From NCBI RefSeq assembly GCF_019720915.1, contig NZ_JAHKSI010000003.1, positions 62,001-126,000 of the forward strand: DNA of 64,000 bases, read 5' to 3'. This document shows positions 44,042 to 53,430 of the stretch, piece by piece. A program made the position numbers and the translations under genes. The notes beneath the pieces are model-generated. The model saw nothing but the letters and a program-made list of their open reading frames with translations. It was not told the origin of the DNA and ran no database searches. This DNA comes from Alkalihalobacillus sp. TS-13 (GTDB lineage Bacteria > Bacillota > Bacilli > Bacillales > Fictibacillaceae). The number at the start of each line of letters is the position of its first letter. The stretch's first letter is position 1.

Positions 44042-46648
44042 TTGAAACAAGTCCACATCGTGCCTCATATGCACTGGGATCGTGAATGGTATTTTTCAAC
44101 TGAAGAATCACGGATCCTGCTCGTGAACAATATAGAAGAAATCATGGAGCGTCTGGAGAATGACCCGGATTATCCGTACTATGTGTTGGATGGCCAGACG
44201 TCCATTTTAGAAGATTATTTTGCAGTAAAACCTGAAAATAAAGAGCGAGTGAAGAAGCTCGTCCAGGAAGGAAAGCTGATCGTCGGTCCATGGTATACCC
44301 AGACGGATGAAATGGTGGTTGGAGGCGAATCGATCGTCCGCAATCTGTTGTATGGGCTAAAAGACAGCAAGGAGTTCGGGGACCCGATGATGATCGGCTA
44401 CCTTCCGGATTCGTTCGGACAGTCAGCTCAGATGCCGCAAATCCTGAATGGTTTTGGCATCGAACGCAGCATGTTCTGGCGCGGGACGTCTGAACGTCAC
44501 GGAACCGATCGGACAGAGTTTTACTGGAAGTCGGATGACGGCTCGAAAGTCCTCGTCCAGCTGCTGCCGCTCGGGTATGCGATCGGGAAGTATCTGCCTG
44601 AAGAGGAGGAAGCATTGAAAGAGCGGATGGACAAATACTTCTCCGTACTTGATAAAGGTGCGAATTCCGAGCATCTGCTTGTCCCGAATGGGCATGATCA
44701 GATGCCGATCCAGCAGAACATCTATCCGGTCATGGAAAAATTGAAAAAGCTCTACCCGGACCGTGACTTCTTTTTAAGCAAATTTGAAGAGGTATTCGAA
44801 GCGATTGAGCATGAGGATCTGCCCGAAATCGAAGGTGAATTCCTTGATGGCAAGTACATGCGTGTCCACCGGAGCATCTTTTCGACACGAGCAGACATTA
44901 AAGCGGCCAACACAAGAGTCGAAAATAAGATTACGAATATTCTCGAGCCACTAGCGTCTATTGCTTATAAGCTCGGGTTTGAGTATCACCATGGATTGAT
45001 TGAGCTGATCTGGAAAGAGATCATGAAGAACCATGCGCATGACAGCATCGGCTGTTGCTGTTCGGATAAAGTCCATCAGGAAATCGCGAACAGGTTGTTC
45101 TTGGCGGAAGAGAAAACCGACCAGTTGATTGAATTTTATAAGCGGAAAATCGTTGATGCGATGGAAACAGATCGGGAAGACGATCGTTTGACGGTATTCA
45201 ATCTGCTTCCATATGAACGGAAAGATGTGATGACGACCGACGTGATCACAAAGAACGGCTCTTTCCGGTTAGTCGATGAAAATGGCGAAGATCAAGAGTT
45301 CGAGGTGGTTCATTCAGAAGAAATCGATCCTGGGCTGATTGACCGCCAGATCGTCCACTACGGAAACTATGAAACCTTCATGAAGTATAAGATCCAGTGG
45401 AAAGGGAAAGTCCCAGCGATGGGTTACCGGACCCTGTTTGTCGTGAACGAAGAGCGGAAGATGACGAACACAATCGAACAGAAAGATGTTGTCGATACCA
45501 ATTACTTCACGATTTCCGTCAATCCGAATGGAACGTTGAAAGTGCTGGATAAACGGACGGAGCAGCATTTCGATCAGGTGCTTCTTCTTGAAAATGGAGG
45601 AGATGACGGCGATGAATATGATTATTCACCACTACTGCATGAAGAGATTTTATATTCGGATTCGGTGGATGCCCATGTTGAAATCGCACAAAATAGGTAC
45701 GAGGGAACGATTTCGATCAACTATTCATTTGACGTGCCAGAGGATTTGGAAAGCAGAAAACGCGGATCACTCGATAGTAAGGTAGATGTGTCGTTGCATA
45801 TCACGGTTCCGAATGACAAACCACGAATTGAGATTTCATGTGAGCTGGACAACCAGGCGAAGGATCATCGTCTTCGTGCATATATCCCAACAGGCTTGCA
45901 ATCTTCTTTTTCAGTATCAGACAACCAATTCGGTTCGATCAAAAGGCCGGTGTATGATGAGGCCATGGATGTTTGGGAAGAAGAGAACTGGAGTGAACGC
46001 CCGGATCCGATCTATCCGATGTTGAGTTTTGTCGGGCTCTCGAATGACGACTATGGGGTCAGTGTGCTGACGAATAGTGTCCGAGAATACGAGATTGTCG
46101 GGGAAGACTATGATACGATCGCGATCACGCTGTTCCGAAGCGTCGGGTATATCGGAAAAGCAGAAATGATCCGGAGACCAGGCCGACCATCCGGAATCAA
46201 AATGCCGACTCCTGACTCGCAAATGCTTGGCAAACTGAAGCTCGAGTTTGCGATCCTCACGCATGAAGGGACGACACTGGAAGCGAATGTAGGACGGGCA
46301 GCGAAAGAGTATCTTACACCGCTGGTGGCTTATAACAAAATCCCGTACAACGCGATGAAGCTGAACGCTTCGGAAAATCGTACACCATTAAGTTATACGC
46401 TGCTTCAGGAAGAAGAGCCGAAAGCTGTACTCAGCACGGTGAAAAAAGCAGAGAATGAAGATGCGCTGGTGATGCGGATGTTTAATGCGACAGAGGGAGA
46501 AATCGAAACAGATTACCAGATTGATGGTATAGAGGAAGCGGCTCTTGTTAATCTGAATGAAGAGATGATACAAGAACTCCAGCAGAAAGATAATACGATT
46601 CGAGTAGAACTTAAACCGAACCAGGTACAATCAATCAAAATCAAATAA
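44042..46648 (+). CDS. mngB: Alpha-mannosidase, GH38 (MngB-like)
   Basis: 868 residues. The N-terminal catalytic domain has HIVPHMHWDREWY (zinc His/Asp), YLPDSFGQSAQMPQIL (nucleophile Asp) and the later HDSIGCCCSD zinc site. Middle helical and C-terminal beta domains are complete. Hydrolyses alpha-mannosides in the cytosol; next to the PTS it should split 6-phospho-mannosylglycerate to mannose 6-phosphate and glycerate. Start TTG at 44042 after GAGGTAGG. Followed by a strong terminator. Confidence 0.9.
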   Translation: MKQVHIVPHMHWDREWYFSTEESRILLVNNIEEIMERLENDPDYPYYVLDGQTSILEDYFAVKPENKERVKKLVQEGKLIVGPWYTQTDEMVVGGESIVRNLLYGLKDSKEFGDPMMIGYLPDSFGQSAQMPQILNGFGIERSMFWRGTSERHGTDRTEFYWKSDDGSKVLVQLLPLGYAIGKYLPEEEEALKERMDKYFSVLDKGANSEHLLVPNGHDQMPIQQNIYPVMEKLKKLYPDRDFFLSKFEEVFEAIEHEDLPEIEGEFLDGKYMRVHRSIFSTRADIKAANTRVENKITNILEPLASIAYKLGFEYHHGLIELIWKEIMKNHAHDSIGCCCSDKVHQEIANRLFLAEEKTDQLIEFYKRKIVDAMETDREDDRLTVFNLLPYERKDVMTTDVITKNGSFRLVDENGEDQEFEVVHSEEIDPGLIDRQIVHYGNYETFMKYKIQWKGKVPAMGYRTLFVVNEERKMTNTIEQKDVVDTNYFTISVNPNGTLKVLDKRTEQHFDQVLLLENGGDDGDEYDYSPLLHEEILYSDSVDAHVEIAQNRYEGTISINYSFDVPEDLESRKRGSLDSKVDVSLHITVPNDKPRIEISCELDNQAKDHRLRAYIPTGLQSSFSVSDNQFGSIKRPVYDEAMDVWEEENWSERPDPIYPMLSFVGLSNDDYGVSVLTNSVREYEIVGEDYDTIAITLFRSVGYIGKAEMIRRPGRPSGIKMPTPDSQMLGKLKLEFAILTHEGTTLEANVGRAAKEYLTPLVAYNKIPYNAMKLNASENRTPLSYTLLQEEEPKAVLSTVKKAENEDALVMRMFNATEGEIETDYQIDGIEEAALVNLNEEMIQELQQKDNTIRVELKPNQVQSIKIK

Positions 46649-46657
46649 AAATCTAGT

Positions 46658-46690
46658 AGAGAGTTCCTTTTGATGGAACTCTCTTATTTT
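46658..46690 (+). terminator. Terminator of the mngAB operon
   Basis: AGAGAGTTCC pairs perfectly with GGAACTCTCT over a seven-base loop, then TATTTT. Confidence 0.85.
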
Positions 46691-46899
46691 CGTGACACAT
46701 TGTATCCCAATTTAAAATTAATCAGATTTACAAATAAAGTTTCACGAAGATAAATTTGGAAATTCCCATAAAACCGTTGTTAAAACAAGGGAAATACACT
46801 ATTAATTATCTGATAATTAACATTTATCTAAAAATTATATTGAACTGGGATACAATATCCCTTATAGTGAAGTTAATAAGAAAGGGGTCGGATAAAATT

Positions 46900-47577
46900 A
46901 TGACAAAGATCACTACCTTGTCGATTCGTGAAAGCGTATTCAGACAAGTTCGTAAAGATATCCTGAATCATTCCTTAAAACCTGGAGACAAAATCATTGA
47001 AGCTGATCTAGCAGATCAACTAGGAGTCAGTAGAACTCCTGTAAGGGAAGCGCTTCATCGATTAGAACAAGAAGGGTTGGTAGAAATACATCCCAGAAAG
47101 TTCTGCCTTGTAAAGGGAGTGACTTCTGATTGCATCAAAGAAATTCATCTGATCAGATCACAACTAGAGCCGCTTGCTGCAAGATATGCAGTGGATCATT
47201 TGACGGATGATGAACTACATTATTTGAAAATGCTTATCCGACAGTCAGAGAAATACGCAGAAACGCTTGATGTCGAAAGCTTGATGAGAGTGAATGATGA
47301 ATTCCACCAAACGATTATCAAAGCGTCAAAGTTTACAAGGATCATCAAGATCCTCGAGAACATGCATGATTATGTTGTTTCTTTCAGATATTCGTTTATG
47401 TCTCGTAAAGGTTTAGTGAACCGATCCATAAAAGAACATCATGAAATTTATGAGGCGCTTGCAAATCGTGATAAGGAAGCTGTCCAAAAAGCTGTCTCCA
47501 ATCACTTGAAAGGTATTTCTGAATATGAAGAGGTGGTTCTTGAAGATTTGGAAACCGAACTGGTCGAAGAGAATTAG
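46900..47577 (+). CDS. GntR-family regulator (FadR/FCD subfamily)
   Basis: 225 residues. Winged helix with VFRQVRKDILNHSLKPGDKI and [24 protein letters not shown], then the all-helical FCD metabolite domain (about 90-215) with metal-binding His/Asp (NDEFHQTI ... KEHHEIYEAL). Start at 46900: this ATG gives the normal length; a frame open from 46756 has a 48-residue extension without an RBS and unlike the family. First gene of the TRAP-racemase cluster, which it probably controls by sensing the substrate or a breakdown product. Confidence 0.88.
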   Translation: MTKITTLSIRESVFRQVRKDILNHSLKPGDKIIEADLADQLGVSRTPVREALHRLEQEGLVEIHPRKFCLVKGVTSDCIKEIHLIRSQLEPLAARYAVDHLTDDELHYLKMLIRQSEKYAETLDVESLMRVNDEFHQTIIKASKFTRIIKILENMHDYVVSFRYSFMSRKGLVNRSIKEHHEIYEALANRDKEAVQKAVSNHLKGISEYEEVVLEDLETELVEEN

Positions 47578-47669
47578 CAGTTTCATAGGTAGACTCTATC
47601 AAGGTGGTGATCATTCTTTTTGGTTCGTTCATTCCGGAAACGACTACTTAAAGGGGAGGAAGGACAACA

Positions 47670-48674
47670 ATGAAATTTTTGAAGTTTGCTGGTATTATAC
47701 TCCTAAGTTTTGGCATGTTAGTAGGATGTTCTTCAGGGACTGGTTCATCAGGAGAAGAATCTACTACACTAAGCTTTGCTTATGAACTGCCGAACGATCA
47801 TCCATGGGGACATGGCGCTGAAGAGTTCAAAAAGATTGTAGAAGAGAAAACAGATGGGAAAATCAAAGTCAAAATTTACGGTAATGGACAACTTGCAGGG
47901 TCTGGACGAGAAATTCAGGAGGGTGCGAAGGTAGGTACGATCGATATCGGAATTTCCTCAACACCTATGGCCCAAATGAACCCACATGTCGATATTTTCT
48001 CATTACCGTATATTTTTGAAAGTAGAGAACAAGCATGGGAAGTGTTAGATGGTCCCATCGGAGAAAAGGTAGGTTCGTATTTAGAAGAGCATAATCTTAA
48101 ACACCTAGCCTATTGGGAAGATGGATTCAGACAGGTAACGAATAACACAAAACCAATCCAATCTCCGGAAGATTTTAAAGGTTTAAGAATTCGTGTGCCT
48201 GAAAGTGATGTAAGAATGGAGACGTTCAAGGAACTTGGTGCAAGCCCTTTACCAATGGCATGGTCAGAAGTGTTTACAGCCTTACAGCAAGGCACGATCG
48301 ATGGCCAGGAAAATCCATTGTCCGTCATTCACAGCGCATCCTTTTATGATGTCCAAAAATACTTGACGATCACCAATCATGTCTATTCACCTGCAACGTT
48401 ATTCATTAACAAAAACAAATGGGATGGACTGTCGGAAGAACATCAGAAGGTGATTCTTGAAGCTGCTGAAGCAGGACGTGATATCAATCGTGAAATGAAT
48501 GAAAAGCAGGATGAAGAAATGATCAATGATTTGAAAGATAAAGGTATGGAAGTACAAATCATCGAGGATATCAAACCTTTCCAAGAAGTGACAAAACCGG
48601 TATGGGATATGGTTACTGAAGAATTAGGAAGCGATGCAGAGCAAATCATTAATGACATACAAGAACAACAATAG
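47670..48674 (+). CDS. TRAP transporter solute-binding lipoprotein DctP
   Basis: 334 residues. Signal with lipobox LVGC (Cys20), then the DctP fold: ELPNDHPWGHGAEEFKKIVEEKTDGKIKV, RIRVPESDVRMETFKELGASPLPM (the carboxylate-binding Arg), and EVFTALQQGTIDGQENPL. Catches a carboxylate outside the membrane. RBS AAGGGGAGGA. First of dctPQM. Confidence 0.93.
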   Translation: MKFLKFAGIILLSFGMLVGCSSGTGSSGEESTTLSFAYELPNDHPWGHGAEEFKKIVEEKTDGKIKVKIYGNGQLAGSGREIQEGAKVGTIDIGISSTPMAQMNPHVDIFSLPYIFESREQAWEVLDGPIGEKVGSYLEEHNLKHLAYWEDGFRQVTNNTKPIQSPEDFKGLRIRVPESDVRMETFKELGASPLPMAWSEVFTALQQGTIDGQENPLSVIHSASFYDVQKYLTITNHVYSPATLFINKNKWDGLSEEHQKVILEAAEAGRDINREMNEKQDEEMINDLKDKGMEVQIIEDIKPFQEVTKPVWDMVTEELGSDAEQIINDIQEQQ

Positions 48675-48682
48675 GCAACCAT

Positions 48683-49210
48683 ATGAAACGATTACGGAAT
48701 GTCATCTATACCACAATTAAATCGATCAATATATTCGCTCTGTTCTTCATGTTTTTTATCCTATTTCTTCAAGTGATAACAAGAAAGGTATTGAATAACC
48801 CGCTTCCCTGGCCGGAAGAACTGTCATTGATTGCAATGATATGGATTACGTTTTTTGGAGCTTATCAATGTACTGTTGAGGATAATCATTTAAAGATGGA
48901 TTTTTTACAAGATCAACTTCCCGAGAGATTGAAGCCATATATATTACTCCTTTCGAAAGGGTTGATTGGTATATTTCTGATTTTGACGGTTATCTGGGCG
49001 TACTCATTCATTCAACAATCTGGAAATATCGGTATGCCTGTAACAGATATTCCGATGAGGGTGCCTTACATGATCATTTGGATCAGTTTCATTCTCATGA
49101 CTATAGAAATTTTGGCTCAGATCCTTTCTGAAATAAAGAGAATTAGTAATGGTCAAACTCAAAACAGCGAGGGAACCAAGAAAGGGGGAGAAAAATGCTC
49201 CCAATCTTGA
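48683..49210 (+). CDS. TRAP transporter small permease DctQ
   Basis: 175 residues, four TM segments. NPLPWPEELSLIAMIWITFFGA is the conserved DctQ loop and TM2. Bridges the binding protein to the large permease. Overlaps dctM by 16 bases. Confidence 0.92.
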   Translation: MKRLRNVIYTTIKSINIFALFFMFFILFLQVITRKVLNNPLPWPEELSLIAMIWITFFGAYQCTVEDNHLKMDFLQDQLPERLKPYILLLSKGLIGIFLILTVIWAYSFIQQSGNIGMPVTDIPMRVPYMIIWISFILMTIEILAQILSEIKRISNGQTQNSEGTKKGGEKCSQS

Positions 49211-50475
49211 TGTTGATATCAATTTTGGTCTTGTTGGCTCTCGGAGTCCCGATTGCGTTCGCACTGGGATTGACAGCGTTAGGTTTCTTAGTCTACTTTG
49301 CGGATATTCCGATGGGGTTATTGCTTCAACAATTATATTTAGGAACGAATAGTTTTCCATTACTTGCGATCCCATTGTTCATGCTGGCTGGTTCGTTGAT
49401 GAACTATGGTGGGATTTCGAAACGTCTAATCAATTTTGCATTATCCGTCATAGGGATGGTCCGTGGAGGACTTGCAATGGTGAATGTTGTCGCTTCTGTC
49501 TTCTTTGGGGCGATTACAGGTACAGCTGCAGGTGCAAGTGCTGCTGTTGGTCAAATCATGATACCAGCAATGAAGGAGAAGGGATATTCTCCGAGCTTTT
49601 CAGCAGCTGTAACCTCCGCTGGTTCATCTCTTGGGATTGTAATTCCTCCAAGTGTTCCGATGATTTTATATGGGTCGATTTCAGGATTATCTGTAGCAAG
49701 TCTATTCCTAGCAGGGGTTCCGATTGGTATAACCATTGCCATCGGCTACATGATAGTGGTTTATATCATCTCTCTTAAAAAGAACTACACATTTACGGAG
49801 CAACCATTCACTTTCAAATTCTTTATAAAGTCATTTGTAGTTGCAATTCCTGCATTGCTGGTGCCTGTTGCTATATTAGGTGGAATCATGACAGGATTTG
49901 CAACACCAACAGAATCTGCAGCGATTGCAGTTCTAGTAGGTATCATTGCAGGAATTATCTACAAAGAATTAACATGGAAAGGTTTTATCAGTGCTTTGAA
50001 TGAAAGCGTCATTAACACCGCGCTTGTCATGTTCATCGTGGCAACCGCAAAGATATTAGGCTATTCCTTTTCCGCTCTAGGAATTGGGCAAATGATGCTA
50101 GAACCACTGATGACTTTTGGTGATTCACCAGTGAAATTGATGTTAATTGCAAGTCTGATCCTCTTTATTGGTGGATTTATCTTTGATGGGACCGTCATGG
50201 TGCTAGTCATCGTCCCGTTATTTTTGCCATTAGTCCAAGCGACTGCAATCGATCCATTGCAGTTTGCAATGGTTGTCATCATTGTATGGGCGATCGGGCA
50301 ACAGACACCACCTGTAGCAAGTGGATTGTACATCACAACCGCTATAGCGAAAGTCAGCATGCTGCAGGTCAGTCGTTATAACGTCTGGTTCATTCTTGTA
50401 CTATTTGTAAGTCTTATGGGTATGATTTTCATCCCTGATATTATGCTGTATGTGCCAAGACTATTAATCTCATAA
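49195..50475 (+). CDS. TRAP transporter large permease DctM
   Basis: 426 residues with about twelve TM segments: GTAAGASAAVGQIMIPAM, GSSLGIVIPPSVPMILYG and TGFATPTESAAIAV are the family's Na+/substrate-site repeats. Same family as the partial gene at 1-947 but a distinct paralogue. Completes the dctPQM transporter. Confidence 0.95.
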   Translation: MLPILMLISILVLLALGVPIAFALGLTALGFLVYFADIPMGLLLQQLYLGTNSFPLLAIPLFMLAGSLMNYGGISKRLINFALSVIGMVRGGLAMVNVVASVFFGAITGTAAGASAAVGQIMIPAMKEKGYSPSFSAAVTSAGSSLGIVIPPSVPMILYGSISGLSVASLFLAGVPIGITIAIGYMIVVYIISLKKNYTFTEQPFTFKFFIKSFVVAIPALLVPVAILGGIMTGFATPTESAAIAVLVGIIAGIIYKELTWKGFISALNESVINTALVMFIVATAKILGYSFSALGIGQMMLEPLMTFGDSPVKLMLIASLILFIGGFIFDGTVMVLVIVPLFLPLVQATAIDPLQFAMVVIIVWAIGQQTPPVASGLYITTAIAKVSMLQVSRYNVWFILVLFVSLMGMIFIPDIMLYVPRLLIS

Positions 50476-50500
50476 ACTTTAGGACAGGGAGCTGTTGTAA

Positions 50501-51508
50501 TTGAATTTTACGAATGTATTCCAAACGATAGAGACTCATACTTTTGGAGAACCAACGCGAATCATTAATGGTGGGTTGCTTAAATTAAAGGGTAAAACAG
50601 TGGCTGAACAACGAGATTACATGGCTGAACATTATGTTTGGCTTAGAAATGCCTTGATTCAGGAACCGAGGGGGCACCGTGATATGTTTGGAGCGGTCCT
50701 GCTGCCACCTACGAGTGATGATATCGATTTCGGGGTCATCTATATGGATAACTCAAATTTTTTGAATATGTGTGGTCATGCGACAATCGGTGTTGCAACA
50801 GCAATCGTTGAAATGGGGCTTGTCGAGGTGAATGGACCAGAGGTGGAATTGGTATTAGAGACACCTGCAGGACTTGTGTATCCAAGAGTGAAGATTGAAA
50901 ATGGCCGCGTAGAATCCGTCAGCTTCAAGAATGTACCAGGGTTCCTCGAGCAACGAGATGTCCCTATTGACGCTGGAGAGCTTGGAACCGTCACTGTTGA
51001 TATCAGCTATGGAGGAAATTACTTTGCTTGGGTGGACGTCGACCAAGTGGGAGAAGTAATTCACGTATCAAATGGTTCACAACTTAAGAAGTTCGCGAAG
51101 ATCATAAAGGATCATGTAAATAGTCAAGTAAAAGTTCAACATCCTACCAAACCTTATATTAATAAAGTTGATATTGTCACCTTTTATGGAAAACCGACAA
51201 TCCCGGATGCAGATTATAAGAATGTCCATGTTTTCAGTGATCGACAAGCAGATCGATCTCCTGGTGGGACAGGAACAACTGCTATGGTTGCGAGAATGGT
51301 CGGGAGAGATGAGATGAAAATCGGCGAGCAGGTTGTTTGTGAAGGATTTGTAGGGGGGAAATTCATCGGCAAAGCACTGAAACACGTTAAAGTTGGTGAT
51401 CAAGATGCTGTTATAACGGAGATTACCGGCTCTGCATTCATTACAGGATTCCAAAATATCTTGATTGATCCTAATGATCCATTCAAGCATGGTTTTATGG
51501 TGGATTAA
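50501..51508 (+). CDS. Proline racemase superfamily enzyme (Cys/Gly variant)
   Basis: 335 residues. The first catalytic motif NMCGHATIG has Cys91. The second, DRSPGGTGTTA, has Gly255 where racemases and hydroxyproline epimerases have Cys, and trans-3-hydroxyproline dehydratases Thr. With only one acid/base residue it should not racemise by the two-base mechanism; a dehydratase is more likely. It ends the gntR-dctPQM cluster, so the TRAP transporter probably imports its substrate, perhaps a hydroxyproline or other imino acid. Start TTG at 50501 after GGGAG at a long spacing. Confidence 0.83.
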   Translation: MNFTNVFQTIETHTFGEPTRIINGGLLKLKGKTVAEQRDYMAEHYVWLRNALIQEPRGHRDMFGAVLLPPTSDDIDFGVIYMDNSNFLNMCGHATIGVATAIVEMGLVEVNGPEVELVLETPAGLVYPRVKIENGRVESVSFKNVPGFLEQRDVPIDAGELGTVTVDISYGGNYFAWVDVDQVGEVIHVSNGSQLKKFAKIIKDHVNSQVKVQHPTKPYINKVDIVTFYGKPTIPDADYKNVHVFSDRQADRSPGGTGTTAMVARMVGRDEMKIGEQVVCEGFVGGKFIGKALKHVKVGDQDAVITEITGSAFITGFQNILIDPNDPFKHGFMVD

Positions 51509-51520
51509 AAAGAAATTCAA

Positions 51521-51558
51521 CTAAGGCAACTTGCTTATGCGAGTTGTCTTTAGTTTTT
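51521..51558 (+). terminator. Terminator of the TRAP-racemase operon
   Basis: CTAAGGCAACT pairs with AGTTGTCTTTAG (one mismatch), then TTTTTT. Confidence 0.82.
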
Positions 51559-51634
51559 TACATACACGAGACTAATCCTGGGTGAATAACATGCCTATAG
51601 GGTTTTCGAATAAGTTGAGGGGAAGAGAACATCT

Positions 51635-51841
51635 ATGGCTTATCTCGATTACACGTCTCCTTCAGCCCAGTATGCGTTTGATGTGAATAACAGCACGTTG
51701 TTCAAGAAAGACAACCAGAACTACATTAATATCTTAGGGATCAATCAGCTGAATACATTGGAAAACGTGTCGTTACTGGACATTTTCATGAGTACGAACA
51801 ATGTCATTCATAAAAAAGGAAGCTTAACCCCCTTCGGATAA
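51635..51841 (+). CDS. Small unknown protein, 68 residues
   Basis: I do not recognise this protein. It is soluble and polar: LDYTSPSAQYAFDVNNSTLF, then INQLNTLENVSLLDIFMS and a basic end KKGSLTPFG. GAGGGGAAGAG lies before the ATG at fair spacing, and it stands alone between two terminators or gene ends, so it is probably real. The terminal NNVIHKKGSLTPFG recalls small Bacillus sporulation or coat proteins, but I cannot support a function. Confidence 0.55.
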   Translation: MAYLDYTSPSAQYAFDVNNSTLFKKDNQNYINILGINQLNTLENVSLLDIFMSTNNVIHKKGSLTPFG

Positions 51842-51896
51842 GCCCCCGTTCTTAATATAAGGTCACCCAGTCATTTAAAAATGTACTCTACAAAGA

Positions 51897-53243
51897 TCAG
51901 TCATAGCAATAATGCATTTTTTGGTAGGCTGATCGGAATTCAATGACACGCTTTCGGATAGAATCAACTGTTTCCCTTCCCTCCAAAACACTTACAATAT
52001 AGTCTGCAATGATATCCATTTCGGCCTCTTTCATACCTAAACGTGTGATTTCAATCGTCCCAATGCGTAACCCACTTGGGTAATCCCAATCCTCAGGTTT
52101 GTCGCCGGGAATAAGGTTTTTATTAGTAATAATATTCGCTTTCTCCAATTTTTGTGCGACTTCTAATCCACCACCAAAACGCTTAACGTCAAGAATCACT
52201 TGATGAGTTTCTGTAAAACCTTTATGGGAACCGAGCACAGTTATATCTCTTTCATGTAATGCTTTAGCCAATGCTTTTGCATTCGCCACAATTTGTTCCA
52301 TATATTCTTTTCCGAACGCTAGGAATTCTGCAGCAGATGCAGCCAGAGCAGCGACACGATTTACTTGATGTGTTGCAGCAAGAGCAGGAAAGATCGTATC
52401 ACTAATTGATTGTGTTTGTTCTGGGTCATTCCAAACAATGATGCCACTCTGAGGGCCACTAAACGTTTTTCCTGCTGATCCCGTCATGATACAAGCTCCC
52501 TCATTTAAAGGATCTTGGAATTGCCCCCCTCCAATTAGTCCAAGCTGATGAGCTCCATCAAAGAATATCTTTCCTCCCCACTCATCGACGATCTCAGAGA
52601 TTTCTTTAAGTGGGAACGGAAATAATGTCATTGAAGCACCGAGTGTAACTAGCTGAGGTTTTACTTGTCTTGCTACCTTTGCAAACTTATCTATATCTAC
52701 TACCAATTCAACTGGATCCATTGGAACATCATAAATATTTAGTCCCCGAATACCGGCTGGTCCATCATAACGGTTACTAGAATGACCGCCAAATGGTTGT
52801 GAAATGGATAAGATATTATCTCCCGGTTTTGTTAGACTTGCATAGACAGTCATATTTCCTATCATGCTTGCGACAAGGCGATGATCTGCATAATTACTCT
52901 TAAAGACCTTTTTTAATAACTCTACACATAGGGATTCAATTTCATCGATATACTTAGTTCCTGAAAACCATCTTTGTGTGGGTCCTATATGACCTTCAGC
53001 CGCCCTAGTTCCCACTTCAGATGCTAGTAATTGGCGAACGATCGGGCTTGTAGGTGCTTCAGGGGCTAATAGGTTAAGACATTCCTGCCCTCTCCAAATG
53101 GCATTTCGGTCGACAGCATCAATAATTTCTTTCTGAATCAATCTCTGAGAAGAACGATTTTCAATAATATCTTTTGCCCAGTTTAACACCTTTTGATCGT
53201 GGACCTCGCAATTTTCATTTGTTGTAGTAATCGTTGAATCCAT
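51897..53243 (-). CDS. SHMT-like PLP enzyme (fold type I)
   Basis: 448 residues. Related to serine hydroxymethyltransferase: NLLAPEAPTSP at the N-terminus (compare NLIASEN), FFDGAHQLGLI with the PLP Asp and His, and TGSAGKTFSGPQSGI with the Schiff-base Lys. It differs from GlyA in this last motif (usually TTTHKTLRGPR), so the substrate is probably not serine/glycine with folate. It comes last in a minus-strand group after an M20 dipeptidase and a YfcC-type carrier, suggesting breakdown of an imported peptide or amino acid by retro-aldol cleavage. TAGGAGGG precedes the ATG. Confidence 0.78.
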   Translation of the reverse strand: MDSTITTTNENCEVHDQKVLNWAKDIIENRSSQRLIQKEIIDAVDRNAIWRGQECLNLLAPEAPTSPIVRQLLASEVGTRAAEGHIGPTQRWFSGTKYIDEIESLCVELLKKVFKSNYADHRLVASMIGNMTVYASLTKPGDNILSISQPFGGHSSNRYDGPAGIRGLNIYDVPMDPVELVVDIDKFAKVARQVKPQLVTLGASMTLFPFPLKEISEIVDEWGGKIFFDGAHQLGLIGGGQFQDPLNEGACIMTGSAGKTFSGPQSGIIVWNDPEQTQSISDTIFPALAATHQVNRVAALAASAAEFLAFGKEYMEQIVANAKALAKALHERDITVLGSHKGFTETHQVILDVKRFGGGLEVAQKLEKANIITNKNLIPGDKPEDWDYPSGLRIGTIEITRLGMKEAEMDIIADYIVSVLEGRETVDSIRKRVIEFRSAYQKMHYCYD

Positions 53244-53430
53244 GGTAACCCTCCTAAGTTATTATTTTTTAAGACTACTTTCTTCCGACACGACTCAATG
53301 AAGTGTTCTTTAAAAAATCACTGAAATATCCTTCAGTATTTATCCCTTAATAACACTTCCTTACTATCATTCCTCATTGTCTATGGATCACAAGTCTGTG
53401 ATAACTCTGAGCGGATATTAAATATTTAAT

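Noticed and set aside
44142-44615. 157-codon Ser/Arg/Pro-rich frame antisense to the mannosidase gene
   Set aside because: Typical shadow translation of a GC-richer coding strand; no RBS and no motif.
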